This document shows positions 1-7,624 of a stretch of DNA of 24,650 bases, piece by piece. The position numbers and the translations under genes were made by a program. This DNA is from Bacteroidota bacterium (GTDB lineage Bacteria > Bacteroidota > Ignavibacteria > SZUA-365). The notes below the pieces were generated by a model that was given only the letters and a program-made list of their open reading frames with translations, was not told the DNA's origin and searched no databases. The DNA lies in assembly GCA_018224415.1 (NCBI GenBank), contig JAGTUZ010000197.1:1-24650 (forward strand), given 5' to 3'. Position 1 is the stretch's first letter, and the number at the start of each line of letters is the position of its first letter.

Positions 1-1243
1 CCGCCTCGAGTTCGTCGCGGAAGCGCTCGATGGTGAAGCGCACCGGCCAGGCGGCGGCGTCGCCGAGCGCGCAGACGGTGTTGCCCTCGATGTTGCAGGC
101 GACGGAATGCAGGAGGTCGAGGTCCTTTGATTCGCCCTCGCCCTCCAGCATACGGTTGAATACCTTGAGCATCCAGCCCGTGCCCTCGCGGCAGGGCGTG
201 CACTGTCCGCAGGATTCGACCTTGTAGAAATGCGTGATGCGCGTGAGGATGCGCGTGAGGTCGGTGTCTTCGTCCATGACCATGATGCCCGCGGTGCCGA
301 TGGCGGAACCGACTTCCTTGAGCGAATCGGCGTCCATGCGCACACCCTCGAGCTGTTCGCCACGCAGGGGGGGCATGGACGAACCGCCGGGAATGACCAT
401 CTTGATTTTCTTGCCGCCGGGCACGCCACCGGCCACGTCGTGGATCAATTCGGTAAGCAGCATACCGGTGGGCAGCTCGTACACGCCGGGCTTGTTGACG
501 TGGCCGGAAATGCCATAGAGGATGGGACCGGGGTGCTTCTCGGCGCCGATGGACTTGAACCAGTCCGCTCCCTTCTCGATGATGAGGGGGACGTTGGCGA
601 TGGTCTCGACGTTGTTGATGGTGGTCGGGCAACCCCAGAGGCCGACCTGTGCGGGAAACGGTGGCTTGACGCGCGGGTAGGGACGCAGACCTTCGATGGA
701 GTTCATCAGTGAACTCTCCTCGCCGCAGATGTAGGCACCCGCGCCGCGGTGCACATAGATCTCGCAGGAAAAATCGGTGCCGAGGGTCTCTTTCATTCCC
801 GCACCGACGTAGCCCTTTGCGTAGGCCTCGGCCAGCGCCTTCTCCACCATGCGCACCCAGGTTTCATATTCGCCACGGATGTAGATGTACGCCGCCTTGA
901 TGCGCAACGCGTAACCCGCGATGAGGATGCCCTCGATCATCAGGTGCGGATTGAACTCGAAAATCTGGCGGTCCTTGAACGAGCCGGGTTCGGATTCGTC
1001 GCCGTTGACGCAGAGATAGCTGGGCTTCTCGCCCTCCTGCGGCATGAACGTCCATTTCAGGCCGGTCGGGAAAGCCGCGCCGCCGCGGCCGCGCAGGTTC
1101 GATGCCTTGACGATGTCGATGACCTCGGTGGGCTTCATGCCCAGGGCCTTCCGGATCCGCGCGTAACCGCCGTGCTGTTCGTACACGTCGATCTTGTGCA
1201 GGTCGGGAATATTGGGGAGCAGAACGGGCTGGTAGTCGGTCAT
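1..1243 (-). CDS. nuoF: NADH-quinone oxidoreductase subunit F (NuoF), C-terminus cut by window edge
   Basis: NuoF is the NADH-oxidising, FMN-carrying subunit of the peripheral arm of complex I. It passes electrons from NADH through FMN to a 4Fe-4S cluster. The frame is open from an ATG at 1243 to the window edge, giving 414 codons out of the roughly 420-440 usual for the family, so only a short tail is missing. The glycine-rich nucleotide motif GRGGAAFPTG lies at residues 52-61. The ICGEESS stretch lies at about 172-178, where most family members read CGEET. The cluster ligands are ESCGQCTPCREG (C345, C348, C351) plus C391. The gene follows nuoE by 43 bp in the same direction, as expected for an operon. 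Identification is very secure. The start is supported by normal NuoF N-terminal spacing rather than by a strong ribosome binding site. Confidence 0.97.
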   Translation of the reverse strand, partial: MTDYQPVLLPNIPDLHKIDVYEQHGGYARIRKALGMKPTEVIDIVKASNLRGRGGAAFPTGLKWTFMPQEGEKPSYLCVNGDESEPGSFKDRQIFEFNPHLMIEGILIAGYALRIKAAYIYIRGEYETWVRMVEKALAEAYAKGYVGAGMKETLGTDFSCEIYVHRGAGAYICGEESSLMNSIEGLRPYPRVKPPFPAQVGLWGCPTTINNVETIANVPLIIEKGADWFKSIGAEKHPGPILYGISGHVNKPGVYELPTGMLLTELIHDVAGGVPGGKKIKMVIPGGSSMPPLRGEQLEGVRMDADSLKEVGSAIGTAGIMVMDEDTDLTRILTRITHFYKVESCGQCTPCREGTGWMLKVFNRMLEGEGESKDLDLLHSVACNIEGNTVCALGDAAAWPVRFTIERFRDELEA

Positions 1244-1286
1244 GGCTGCTGTTCGGATGCGGTGAGGACGGAAACCGAGCCGGGGC

Positions 1287-1766
1287 TCAGCCCTGCGTCT
1301 TCAGCGTGTCGATGAGGGTGGTGATCTTTTCGGGAGTCAGGTTTTCTTGATACTGCTTGTTGACGGACACGACCGGCGCGGTGCCGCAGGAGCCGAGGCA
1401 TTCCACCTCGTGCACGGAGAACATGCCGTCATCGGTCATCTCGCCGATGCCGATGCCGATCTTCTCCTTTATGGTCCGGAGCACCATGTCGGAATTGCAC
1501 AGCATGCAGGAGACGTTGGTGCACACCTGCAGCTTGTACTTGCCGGTCTTGTGCTGGTGGTACATCTCGTAGAATGTGGCCACGCCCAGCACATTCTCCT
1601 CGGGCACGTCGATGAGCTTCGCCACGTAGGTGATGCCCTCCTCGTCGACGATGCCGTACTTGTCCTGGTACATGTGCAGCACGCCCATCACCGCGGCGAG
1701 ATTCGTCGGGTAGTGGGAGCGGATCTCTTCGACCTGTTTGATTTCTTCTTCGGTAAACATCGGCAT
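1287..1766 (-). CDS. nuoE: NADH-quinone oxidoreductase subunit E (NuoE), 2Fe-2S
   Basis: NuoE is the thioredoxin-like 24-kDa-type subunit of complex I and carries the 2Fe-2S cluster N1a next to NuoF. The 159-residue length is typical. An N-terminal helical region includes the family-like HYPTNLAAVMGVLHMYQ stretch. The four cluster cysteines are visible as C82 and C87 (CTNVSC) and C123 and C127 (CLGSC). The protein sits between nuoD (42 bp upstream) and nuoF (43 bp downstream), as in many bacteria. The start is not certain: ATG at 1766 gives MPMF and ATG at 1760 gives MF. Neither has a strong Shine-Dalgarno sequence, so the longer form is kept. Family identity is clear. Confidence 0.97.
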   Translation of the reverse strand: MPMFTEEEIKQVEEIRSHYPTNLAAVMGVLHMYQDKYGIVDEEGITYVAKLIDVPEENVLGVATFYEMYHQHKTGKYKLQVCTNVSCMLCNSDMVLRTIKEKIGIGIGEMTDDGMFSVHEVECLGSCGTAPVVSVNKQYQENLTPEKITTLIDTLKTQG

Positions 1767-1808
1767 GTGTCAGGGTGATGGGGGCGCCGGAGCGCCGGGT
1801 TCCGTTTC

Positions 1809-3110
1809 TTATTTATCCGCCTCGCCCATGACGGGATCGAGACTGCCGAGCACGGCGAGAATATCGGAGAGCAGGTGTCCCTTCAGCAGCATGGGCAGCG
1901 CCTGCAGGTTGCAGAATGACGGCGAGCGGATTTTTATCCGCCAGGGATGCCCCTCGCCGCGGCTGACAATGTGGAAGCCGAGCTGGCCTTTTGATGACTC
2001 GATGGCATGGTACACCTCGCCCGAAGGCGGATCCACCCCGTCGTTGATGATCATGAAGTCATGGATCAGCTCTTCCATGCGCGTGTAGATGCGCTCCTTG
2101 CGCGGCAGCACTTTTTTCGGCTCGTGCGCGTGCACCGGGCCCTGCGGGATCTTCTCGAGACACTGGTGCACGATCTTCACGCTCTCCTTCATCTCGCGCA
2201 GACGCACGTAATAGCGCGCAAGCGAGTCGCCTTCGGTCTCGGTGATCACGTCGAAATCCATCTGGTCGTAGACCAGATACGGCGCGTCGCGTCGCAGGTC
2301 GAGCGGCACGCCGGAAGCGCGGAGATTCGGACCGGTGAATCCGATGGCCAGGGCCTGTTCGGCCGAGATCACTCCCGTGTGGCGGCAGCGGTCGAAGAAA
2401 ATGCGGTTGCGGTTGAGCAGGCGCTCGCCTTCGTCGAGGCGCTCGGGGAACTGCTCGATAAAGGCACGGATGGCCGCGAGGCCTTCGTCGGTGATGTCCT
2501 GCCCCATGCCGCCGATGCGGGTGAAGCTGGTGGTGAAGCGCGCACCGACAACGAGGTCGAAAATGTCGTGCACCTTCTCGCGTTCTCGGAAGCACCAAAG
2601 CAGCAGTGTCATCGCGCCGACGTCCATCGCCATCACGCCAAACCCGACGAGATGGGACGAGATGCGGGCCAGCTCCGACAGCAGCGTTCGCATATACTGC
2701 GCGCGCGGTGGGGCCTCGATGCCGAGCAGCTTCTCGACGGCCAGGATGTAGGCCACGTTGTTGTGCAGGGGCTGCAGGTAGTCGAGGCGGTCGGTGTGGG
2801 TGATGAACTCGTGATAGGTCTCGTTCTCGGCGATCTTCTCGTACCCGCGATGCAGGTAGCCGAGTTCGGGCATGGCGCTGATGATGGTCTCGCCGTCGAG
2901 GCGAAGCAGGATGCGCAGCACGCCGTGCGTGGCGGGATGCGACGGACCCATGTTGAGCACCATGTCGTTCTCGAGCGGATCCTCGAAGGAGACGTCCGGA
3001 TCCATGTCCAACAGCGCCTGCAGGAGTTTCGACCGCTTCTCTTTTGGGGGAAGGCCGTCGATGATCACGGGCGCGTCGAAAAAGTCGGTAGCGGGTTTCT
3101 TGTCGATCAT
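1809..3110 (-). CDS. nuoD: NADH-quinone oxidoreductase subunit D (NuoD, 49-kDa type)
   Basis: NuoD, together with NuoB, forms the quinone-reduction site of complex I and is related to the large subunit of NiFe hydrogenases. The protein has 433 residues. Family blocks seen in order are GPSHPATHG (55-63), GYLHRGYEK (84-92), GEVYHAIESSKG near the C-terminal third, the GHPWRIKIRSPSF block, and the terminal LDPVMGEADK. About 50 residues precede the first conserved block, which is longer than the compact bacterial form. This stretch is hydrophilic and mixed-charge, and could mean either a true extension or an over-called start. nuoC ends 3 bp upstream, so translation is probably coupled. NuoC and NuoD are separate here, not fused as in E. 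coli. Confidence 0.97.
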   Translation of the reverse strand: MIDKKPATDFFDAPVIIDGLPPKEKRSKLLQALLDMDPDVSFEDPLENDMVLNMGPSHPATHGVLRILLRLDGETIISAMPELGYLHRGYEKIAENETYHEFITHTDRLDYLQPLHNNVAYILAVEKLLGIEAPPRAQYMRTLLSELARISSHLVGFGVMAMDVGAMTLLLWCFREREKVHDIFDLVVGARFTTSFTRIGGMGQDITDEGLAAIRAFIEQFPERLDEGERLLNRNRIFFDRCRHTGVISAEQALAIGFTGPNLRASGVPLDLRRDAPYLVYDQMDFDVITETEGDSLARYYVRLREMKESVKIVHQCLEKIPQGPVHAHEPKKVLPRKERIYTRMEELIHDFMIINDGVDPPSGEVYHAIESSKGQLGFHIVSRGEGHPWRIKIRSPSFCNLQALPMLLKGHLLSDILAVLGSLDPVMGEADK

Positions 3111-3113
3111 GTC

Positions 3114-3608
3114 CTAACCTCGTTTCGGCAACGGCAGCGAGCCGGGAATGCCCATCAGGGGGAAGTCCTTGCGCAGCGGGTAATACTCGAAATCCTCGGG
3201 CATGTAGGCGCGGCGCAGGTCGGGATGCCCCGGAAAGGTGATCCCGTACATGTCGAAGGTCTCGCGCTCGTACCAGTTCGCACCGGGATAGACGCCGGTG
3301 ATGCTGGGCACCGCGGGATCGCTCTCCTCGAGACGCACCTTGAGGTGGATGCGCTGCTTGCACTGCAGCGAGAAGAAATGATAGTTCACCTCGAAGCGCT
3401 GCTTGCGCGTCCAGGCGTCGATGCCGAACACGTCCTCGCACAGCGGGAAGGGACAGTGCTCGTTGTCGCGCAGCCAGGTGGCCACGTCGACGACGGCCTG
3501 GCGGGTCACGACAACGATCACGTCGTCGCGGAACTCGCGCACTTCTTCCACGCTGTCGCCGAAGCGCTCGCGCAGGGAATCGACAAGGGATTGCTGGAGG
3601 TCGTTCAT
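3114..3608 (-). CDS. nuoC: NADH-quinone oxidoreductase subunit C (NuoC, 30-kDa type)
   Basis: NuoC is the 30-kDa-type structural subunit of the complex I connecting module and packs against NuoD. It has no cofactor. The 164-residue length suits a stand-alone NuoC. The family signature runs from YERETFDMYGITF (about 113-125) through GHPDLRR (127-133) to PLRKDFPL (144-151). The C-terminus (MGIPGSLPLPKRG) stops soon after this block. The gene ends 3 bp before nuoD and starts 70 bp after nuoB, which is the widest gap inside the nuo cluster. No strong ribosome binding site is visible before the ATG at 3608, but the N-terminal spacing to the signature looks normal. Confidence 0.95.
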   Translation of the reverse strand: MNDLQQSLVDSLRERFGDSVEEVREFRDDVIVVVTRQAVVDVATWLRDNEHCPFPLCEDVFGIDAWTRKQRFEVNYHFFSLQCKQRIHLKVRLEESDPAVPSITGVYPGANWYERETFDMYGITFPGHPDLRRAYMPEDFEYYPLRKDFPLMGIPGSLPLPKRG

Positions 3609-3678
3609 GTGCTTGGATCGGGCATGCGGGCCGGCGTCGCTCGGGAGAGGGAGCCCCCGGCGCCGACGGCACGCGGGG

Positions 3679-4185
3679 TTATGAGATGAACATCGGCTCC
3701 TTGCGGTCGCGGTAGTCGAGCACGCTGGAGTTCTGGACCTTTTTCTGCAGTTCGATCAGGGCGTGGAACAGGTTTTCCGGCCGCGGGGGACAACCGGCGG
3801 TGAACACGTCGACGGGCATGAACTGGTCAATGCCCTGCACAACGGAATAGCTGCGGAACATGCCGCCGGAGGACGCGCAGGCGCCCATGGCGATCACCCA
3901 GCGCGGCTCGGCCATCTGGTCGTAAATCTTGCGCACCACATGCGCCATCTTGTACGTCACCGTGCCGGCCACGATCATGACGTCGGACTGCCGGGGGGAA
4001 AAACGCATCACTTCCATGCCGAAGCGGGAAATGTCGTGCCGGGGATCACCGGCGGACATCAATTCGATGGCGCAGCAGGACAGACCCATGGGCATCGGCC
4101 AGAGCGAGTTTTTCCGCGCCCATCCGACCAACGCGTCGAGCTGGGTGGTGAGATATCCCTCACCGAGGGCGGATTCTAATCCCAT
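3679..4185 (-). CDS. nuoB: NADH-quinone oxidoreductase subunit B (NuoB), cluster N2 carrier
   Basis: NuoB carries the terminal 4Fe-4S cluster N2 that reduces quinone. The protein has 168 residues. The cluster ligands are the tandem C37-C38 (MGLSCCAIELM), C103 (GACASSGGMF) and C132 (GCPPRPENLF), exactly the family pattern. The ATG at 4185 is chosen because it is preceded by GAAAGGAG at a good distance and begins MGLESALGEG. The same frame stays open upstream to 4269, but that part lies inside nuoA and lacks family similarity. The start overlaps the end of nuoA by 10 bp, which suggests translational coupling. Confidence 0.97.
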   Translation of the reverse strand: MGLESALGEGYLTTQLDALVGWARKNSLWPMPMGLSCCAIELMSAGDPRHDISRFGMEVMRFSPRQSDVMIVAGTVTYKMAHVVRKIYDQMAEPRWVIAMGACASSGGMFRSYSVVQGIDQFMPVDVFTAGCPPRPENLFHALIELQKKVQNSSVLDYRDRKEPMFIS

Positions 4186-4532
4186 CGCAGGGCTCCTTTC
4201 TTCAATTCGTAGATGAAACCGACGGCCAGAACGACCACGAATACCATCATAACAATGAAGCCCGGCCATCCGAGTTCCCGGAAGCGCACCGCCCAGGGAT
4301 ACATGAACACCACCTCGATGTCGAAGATGATGAAGGACAGCGCGACCATGTAGTACTTGACCGAGAAACGGTAATGCGCCGTCGACACCGGGTCAATGCC
4401 GCTTTCGTACGTGGTGTATTTCTCCCGGTACGGACGCTGGGGGCCCAACAGCCAGGAGAGATTGACCGACACGACGCCGAAAATCACCGCGACGCCGAGA
4501 ATCAGGAAAATGGGGATATAGCTTTCGATCAT
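4176..4532 (-). CDS. nuoA: NADH-quinone oxidoreductase subunit A (NuoA), three-helix membrane subunit
   Basis: NuoA is a small membrane subunit of complex I at the junction between the peripheral and membrane arms. The protein has 118 residues with three hydrophobic segments, at about 5-29, 60-80 and 91-110. The loop motif YESGIDP (42-48) carries Ser where mitochondrial ND3 has Cys; E. coli NuoA also has ESG, so this is not unusual. The segment SFIIFDIEVVFMYPWA, with acidic residues D71 and E73, is the family hallmark. It is the first gene of the nuo cluster and overlaps nuoB by 10 bp. A plausible promoter lies about 40-60 bp upstream. Confidence 0.96.
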   Translation of the reverse strand: MIESYIPIFLILGVAVIFGVVSVNLSWLLGPQRPYREKYTTYESGIDPVSTAHYRFSVKYYMVALSFIIFDIEVVFMYPWAVRFRELGWPGFIVMMVFVVVLAVGFIYELKKGALRWD

Positions 4533-4567
4533 GGCTCGGATGCGATCGTTGATACCGTTAAGAGTTC

Positions 4568-4596
4568 AATTTAGGAAAAAGTACCCATTCCACCAA
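4568..4596 (-). promoter_or_regulatory. candidate sigma70-like promoter for the nuo cluster
   Basis: On the minus strand TTGGTG (plus 4591-4596) is followed after 17 bp by TAAATT (plus 4568-4573). Both boxes resemble sigma70 consensus hexamers, and the pair sits 36 bp before the nuoA start codon. It lies just past the hairpin that ends the preceding gene. The call rests on pattern only; phyla with different sigma70 preferences could use another site. Confidence 0.3.
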
Positions 4597-4599
4597 CGC

Positions 4600-4620
4600 G
4601 CGTGGCGCAAAACGCCACGC
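4600..4620 (-). terminator. hairpin downstream of the acyl-CoA synthetase gene
   Basis: A perfect 8-bp inverted repeat, GCGTGGCG/CGCCACGC with a 5-nt loop, lies 12 bp beyond the stop codon of the acyl-CoA synthetase gene and before nuoA. No uninterrupted T-run follows directly on the minus strand, though a TTTTT run occurs about 20 nt later. It may end the upstream transcript or only protect its 3' end. Confidence 0.45.
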
Positions 4621-4632
4621 ACAAAGCGCCAG

Positions 4633-6441
4633 CTATGTGCGATACATGGATTCGATCAGATCGCCGTAGCGCTCCTCGATGGCCTTGCGGCGCAGCTTCA
4701 TGCTGGGCGTCATCTCGCCGCTCTCGATCGTGAAGGGCTGGTCAAGCAGGGTAAAACGGCGCACCTTTTCGAAATTCGCGAGGTTTTTCTGCGTGGCCTG
4801 AATGGTCTGCTCGATCAGGTGGTGGATCTCGGCGTTTCTCGCCAGCTCGGATTTGTCGCTGTAGGGAATGCCGTGTGCATCGGCATATTCCGAGAGCGCG
4901 TCGAAATCCGGCACGATCAGCGCGGTGAGGAACATGCGCTTGTCGCCGATGAGCACGAACTGGTCAACGTACTCGTTGCTGGCGAACAGGCTTTCGATGG
5001 CCTGCGGGGCGATGTTTTTTCCGCCGGAACTGACAAAGAGATGTTTCTTCCGGTCGGTGATGTACAGCATGCCGTGCTCGTCCATCATGCCGATGTCGCC
5101 GGTGTGCAGCCATCCCTCGCCGTCGATCGCCTCCTCGGTGGCCTTCTTGCTGTTGTAGTAGCCCTTCATGACATGAGGACCCCGGGTGAGAATCTCGCCG
5201 TCCTCGGCGATTTTCACTTCCACACCAGGCAGCGCCGGGCCGACGGAGCCGAATCGGTAGTTGTCGAGACGGTTCGCCGCGATCACCGGCGAACTTTCGG
5301 TCAGCCCGTAACCCTCGATGATCAGCAGGCCCACGGCCTCGAAGAATTCGCCCAGCTCGCGTGGCAGCGCCGCTCCGCCGGAGACGAAGTAACGGATGCG
5401 TCCGCCCGTGCGCGCCTGCAGCTTGGAAAACACCAGCTTCTGCGCCAGCGCATGCTGTGCCCGCAGTACCGTCCCCACGCGCCCATGCTTGCGCGCGGCG
5501 ACGTACTTCCTTCCGGTCGCAATGGCGGAGTAGAATATCTTTTTCTTCAGCCCCGCGTCCTTCTCCACCATGCGCGCGATGCGGTTGTAGATGCGTTCGA
5601 ACAGCCGCGGCACGGCGATCACGATGGTCGGCTGGACCTCAAGCATATTCTCCGCCACCGTCTCGATGCTCTCCGCATATGCCGTGGTGGCGCCGCAGGA
5701 AGTGGCAGTGTAAAGGCCTGCCATGCGCTCGAACACGTGGCAGAGCGGGAGGAAGGACAGCAGGGTGTCGGTGTCCGAGATCGGCAGGATCTGCGCCGCG
5801 GCCTTGACGTTGGACACGAAATTGTCGTGCGTGAGCATGACGCCCTTCGGACTGCCCGTCGTGCCCGATGTGTAGATGATTGTGCAGAGGTCGGCAGGCT
5901 TGATGTGGGCGGAGGACTCGCGCAGCGCGTTCGGCGCATCGTGATGCGCGGCGCGGCCCGACTCCAGCACGTCGCGGAAGCGCAGGACGTTCGCCGGGAG
6001 TTCGTCGATGTCGCTCATCATGATGACATGCTTGAGCGAACGCACTTGCCTTCGGATCTTCTGCACTTTCGCCAGCTGGAAGCGATTCGACACCACGATG
6101 GCCGCCACCCCGGCATCGTTGAGAATATACTCGATCTGCGTGGCCGTCTGCGAGGGAAAGATCGGCACGTCGCAGGCGCCAAGGAACAGCGCGGCGAAGT
6201 CGGTCACGACCCATTCCGGACGGTTCTCCGCCAGCAGTCCGATACGGTCACCCTTCCCCAGCCCCAGTTTCGCGAGTCCATGATAGAAGCACGCCACCTG
6301 CTCGCGCACCTCGCTGTAGCGCAGGGGCTGGTAGGCGCCGTCGACCTTCCGCATGAGCATCGGCCGCGTCTCGTGTTTGTACTTGTCCGTGAGATTGAGA
6401 AACATCTCCGGGATGGTGGCGAATGTCACAGCAAGACTCAT
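4633..6441 (-). CDS. AMP-dependent long-chain fatty-acid CoA ligase (FadD15/FAA-like)
   Basis: This enzyme should activate long-chain fatty acids with ATP and CoA through an acyl-adenylate, for lipid synthesis or degradation. The protein has 602 residues, normal for the bacterial/plant FAA-like branch. The ATP-binding loop YTSGTTGSPKGVMLTH is at 190-205. GYGLTESSPV is at 378-387, HTGDIG at 446-451, and the adenylation hinge DRKKHLFVSSGGKNI at 463-477. The ATG at 6441 is preceded by GGAG 6 nt upstream. A 41-bp tandem duplication covers the start region and places a second ATG at 6482 in another frame. It lies 54 bp after pyrE, so the two may be co-transcribed. Chain-length preference cannot be read from the sequence. 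Confidence 0.93.
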   Translation of the reverse strand: MSLAVTFATIPEMFLNLTDKYKHETRPMLMRKVDGAYQPLRYSEVREQVACFYHGLAKLGLGKGDRIGLLAENRPEWVVTDFAALFLGACDVPIFPSQTATQIEYILNDAGVAAIVVSNRFQLAKVQKIRRQVRSLKHVIMMSDIDELPANVLRFRDVLESGRAAHHDAPNALRESSAHIKPADLCTIIYTSGTTGSPKGVMLTHDNFVSNVKAAAQILPISDTDTLLSFLPLCHVFERMAGLYTATSCGATTAYAESIETVAENMLEVQPTIVIAVPRLFERIYNRIARMVEKDAGLKKKIFYSAIATGRKYVAARKHGRVGTVLRAQHALAQKLVFSKLQARTGGRIRYFVSGGAALPRELGEFFEAVGLLIIEGYGLTESSPVIAANRLDNYRFGSVGPALPGVEVKIAEDGEILTRGPHVMKGYYNSKKATEEAIDGEGWLHTGDIGMMDEHGMLYITDRKKHLFVSSGGKNIAPQAIESLFASNEYVDQFVLIGDKRMFLTALIVPDFDALSEYADAHGIPYSDKSELARNAEIHHLIEQTIQATQKNLANFEKVRRFTLLDQPFTIESGEMTPSMKLRRKAIEERYGDLIESMYRT

Positions 6442-6484
6442 GGCATCTCCGGGATGGTGGCGAATGTCACAGCAAGACTCATGG
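6403..6484. repeat. 41-bp exact tandem duplication spanning the acyl-CoA synthetase start codon
   Basis: Bases 6403-6443 are repeated without a mismatch at 6444-6484, and an 11-bp partial third copy with one mismatch follows at 6485-6495. The unit carries the GGAG ribosome binding site, the ATG and the first codons of the acyl-CoA synthetase gene. The shared CCGG(A/T)GATG segment at the junctions is a likely microhomology for slippage. Confidence 0.95.
6438..6482 (-). other. possible 14-codon leader ORF created by the duplication
   Basis: The upstream copy of the duplicated start region reads MSLAVTFATIPEMP and then TGA. That TGA overlaps the ATG of the real gene as ATGA. The peptide equals the first 12 residues of the synthetase plus two more. 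The upstream copy has GGTG in place of GGAG before its ATG, so it may be weaker. Whether it is translated is unknown. Confidence 0.35.
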
Positions 6485-6495
6485 CATCACCGGGA

Positions 6496-7077
6496 TTATT
6501 TCTTTCCGGAACGACCGGGCTTGGTGACCTCGAGTCCTTCGCGGCAGAGGGCGCAGTCGTCGGGCTGGTAGGTGACAACGTCGAGCGTCATCAGGGCGCT
6601 CGCGGGAACGCCGAAGTCCACCGTGCCGCCGCTGCGGTCGACGAGATAGGCCAGGCCCACGATGGTCGCGCCGGTGGCCTTGACGCAATCGATGACTTCG
6701 AACACGCTGCCGCCGGTGGTCACGACATCCTCGACCAGCAGCACGCGATCCTCGGGTGTCAGGGTGAAGCCGCGGCGAAGGAGCATCTTCCCGTCCACCC
6801 GCTCGGTGAACATCGCGCGCAGGCCGAGCTGCTTGGCGGTTTCATGCGCGAGAATGATGCCGCCCGTGGCCGGACCCAGCACGACCGTCGGCTGCTCCGC
6901 CTTCCACTCGTCGGCGAATTCCCCGCAGAGCTGCGCCGTCAGTTCGGGATGCTCGAGCACGCGGAACTTCTCCACGTAATGCGGACTGTGCAGTCCCGAC
7001 GTCAGGACGAAGTGTCCCTCCAGGAACGCGCCGCAGGATTTGAACATGTCGAGAATTTCTTGCTGGGATTTGGGCAT
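6496..7077 (-). CDS. pyrE: Orotate phosphoribosyltransferase (PyrE)
   Basis: PyrE converts orotate and PRPP to orotidine monophosphate in de novo pyrimidine synthesis. The protein has 193 residues. The PRPP-binding loop VLLVEDVVTTGGS is at about 112-124. The family-like LTSGLHSPHYVEKFR (25-39) and GPATGGIILAHETAKQLG (68-85) stretches precede it. The basic C-terminal tail (KPGRSGKK) follows a CALC pair. The ATG at 7077 follows a GGAG ribosome binding site. The frame is open further upstream to 7176, but that part reads through short tandem repeats and is unlikely to be translated. A second pyrimidine gene, pyrG, lies 6 kb away on the same strand. Confidence 0.94.
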   Translation of the reverse strand: MPKSQQEILDMFKSCGAFLEGHFVLTSGLHSPHYVEKFRVLEHPELTAQLCGEFADEWKAEQPTVVLGPATGGIILAHETAKQLGLRAMFTERVDGKMLLRRGFTLTPEDRVLLVEDVVTTGGSVFEVIDCVKATGATIVGLAYLVDRSGGTVDFGVPASALMTLDVVTYQPDDCALCREGLEVTKPGRSGKK

Positions 7078-7093
7078 GGGGGGGCTCCAGGAG

Positions 7094-7124
7094 AATGACA
7101 AATGACAGATGACAAATGACAGAT
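7094..7124. repeat. 7-bp tandem array (TGACARA)n, left arm of an imperfect inverted repeat
   Basis: About four head-to-tail copies of TGACAAA/TGACAGA lie just upstream of the pyrE start. The 31-bp block matches the reverse complement of 7175-7205 at 28 of 31 positions, with about 50 bp between the arms. Confidence 0.8.
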
Positions 7125-7174
7125 CGCAACTGATAAAATACGACTGGACAGCCGAAGCTGAAACCGGCCTCCCC

Positions 7175-7205
7175 ATCTGTCATCTGTCATTTGTTATTTG
7201 TCATT
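7175..7205. repeat. 7-bp tandem array, right arm of the inverted repeat
   Basis: Copies of the reverse-complement unit (TYTGTCA) run up to and over the stop codon of the pterin dehydratase gene at 7201-7203. A transcript across 7094-7205 could fold into a long imperfect hairpin between this gene and pyrE. Confidence 0.8.
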
Positions 7206-7482
7206 CAAACGCGCCGTCGATCTTTCTTGCGAGCGCGACGTCCTTCTCCGTGATGCCGCCCTCGCTGTGAGTGGAGAGCGCGATGACGACGGTATCATAA
7301 CGGATGTCGATGTCGGGATGGTGGCCGGCCTTCTCGGCGAGAATGGCGATCTGGGTCACAAATCCCACGGCGCGGTGGAAACTCGGGGCCTTGAACTTCT
7401 TCGTGATCTGTCCGTCCTCGACAGACCATCCGGGGAAACGAGCGAGTTCAGCGTCAAGCTGTTTGGGTGTGAGTACAGACAT
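7201..7482 (-). CDS. Pterin-4a-carbinolamine dehydratase (PCD/DCoH family)
   Basis: The family dehydrates 4a-hydroxytetrahydrobiopterin to recycle the pterin cofactor of aromatic amino acid hydroxylases; some bacterial members may act in other pterin pathways. The protein has 93 residues, typical of the single-domain family. The active-site block is clear: AEKAGHHPDIDIRYD (49-63, His54-His55), then THSEGGITEKD with His72 and Asp81. GGAG lies 9 nt before the ATG at 7482. No hydroxylase gene is visible nearby, so the substrate cannot be inferred from context and no symbol is assigned. It is followed by pyrE after a repeat-filled spacer of 123 bp. Confidence 0.93.
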   Translation of the reverse strand: MSVLTPKQLDAELARFPGWSVEDGQITKKFKAPSFHRAVGFVTQIAILAEKAGHHPDIDIRYDTVVIALSTHSEGGITEKDVALARKIDGAFE

Positions 7483-7576
7483 TGTCTCTTGCTCCGGTTG
7501 TTGTTGGTGTGTGCGTCCCTAAACAACACAACCTCTCACCCATTCGTTCATAATCGATTTCGAACCCGCAATCGCT

Positions 7577-7624
7577 CTCGATCTCGAACTCGGACTCGAT
7601 CTCGCTCTTGAACTCGGACTCGAT
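7577..7624. repeat. 6-bp tandem array (CTCGAN-type), 8 units
   Basis: Eight near-identical hexamers of the type CTCGAT/CTCGAA/CTCGGA/CTCGCT fill the spacer between the Asp-box protein gene (stop at 7655) and the pterin dehydratase gene. The same unit in the same orientation recurs at 9905-9976 on the other side of the Asp-box gene. No gene is supported here. Confidence 0.9.

Noticed and set aside
2007..3689. Long frames on both strands (560 codons plus, 537 codons minus) over nuoC and nuoD
   Set aside because: Both are off-frame shadows of nuoC/nuoD. The minus one is Arg/Pro-rich, as expected of a shifted reading of GC-rich coding DNA.
4531..7098. An 855-codon open frame on the plus strand
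   Set aside because: It lies opposite the acyl-CoA synthetase and pyrE genes, whose motifs are unmistakable. Its product has no recognisable domain. Long antisense frames are common in GC-rich DNA.
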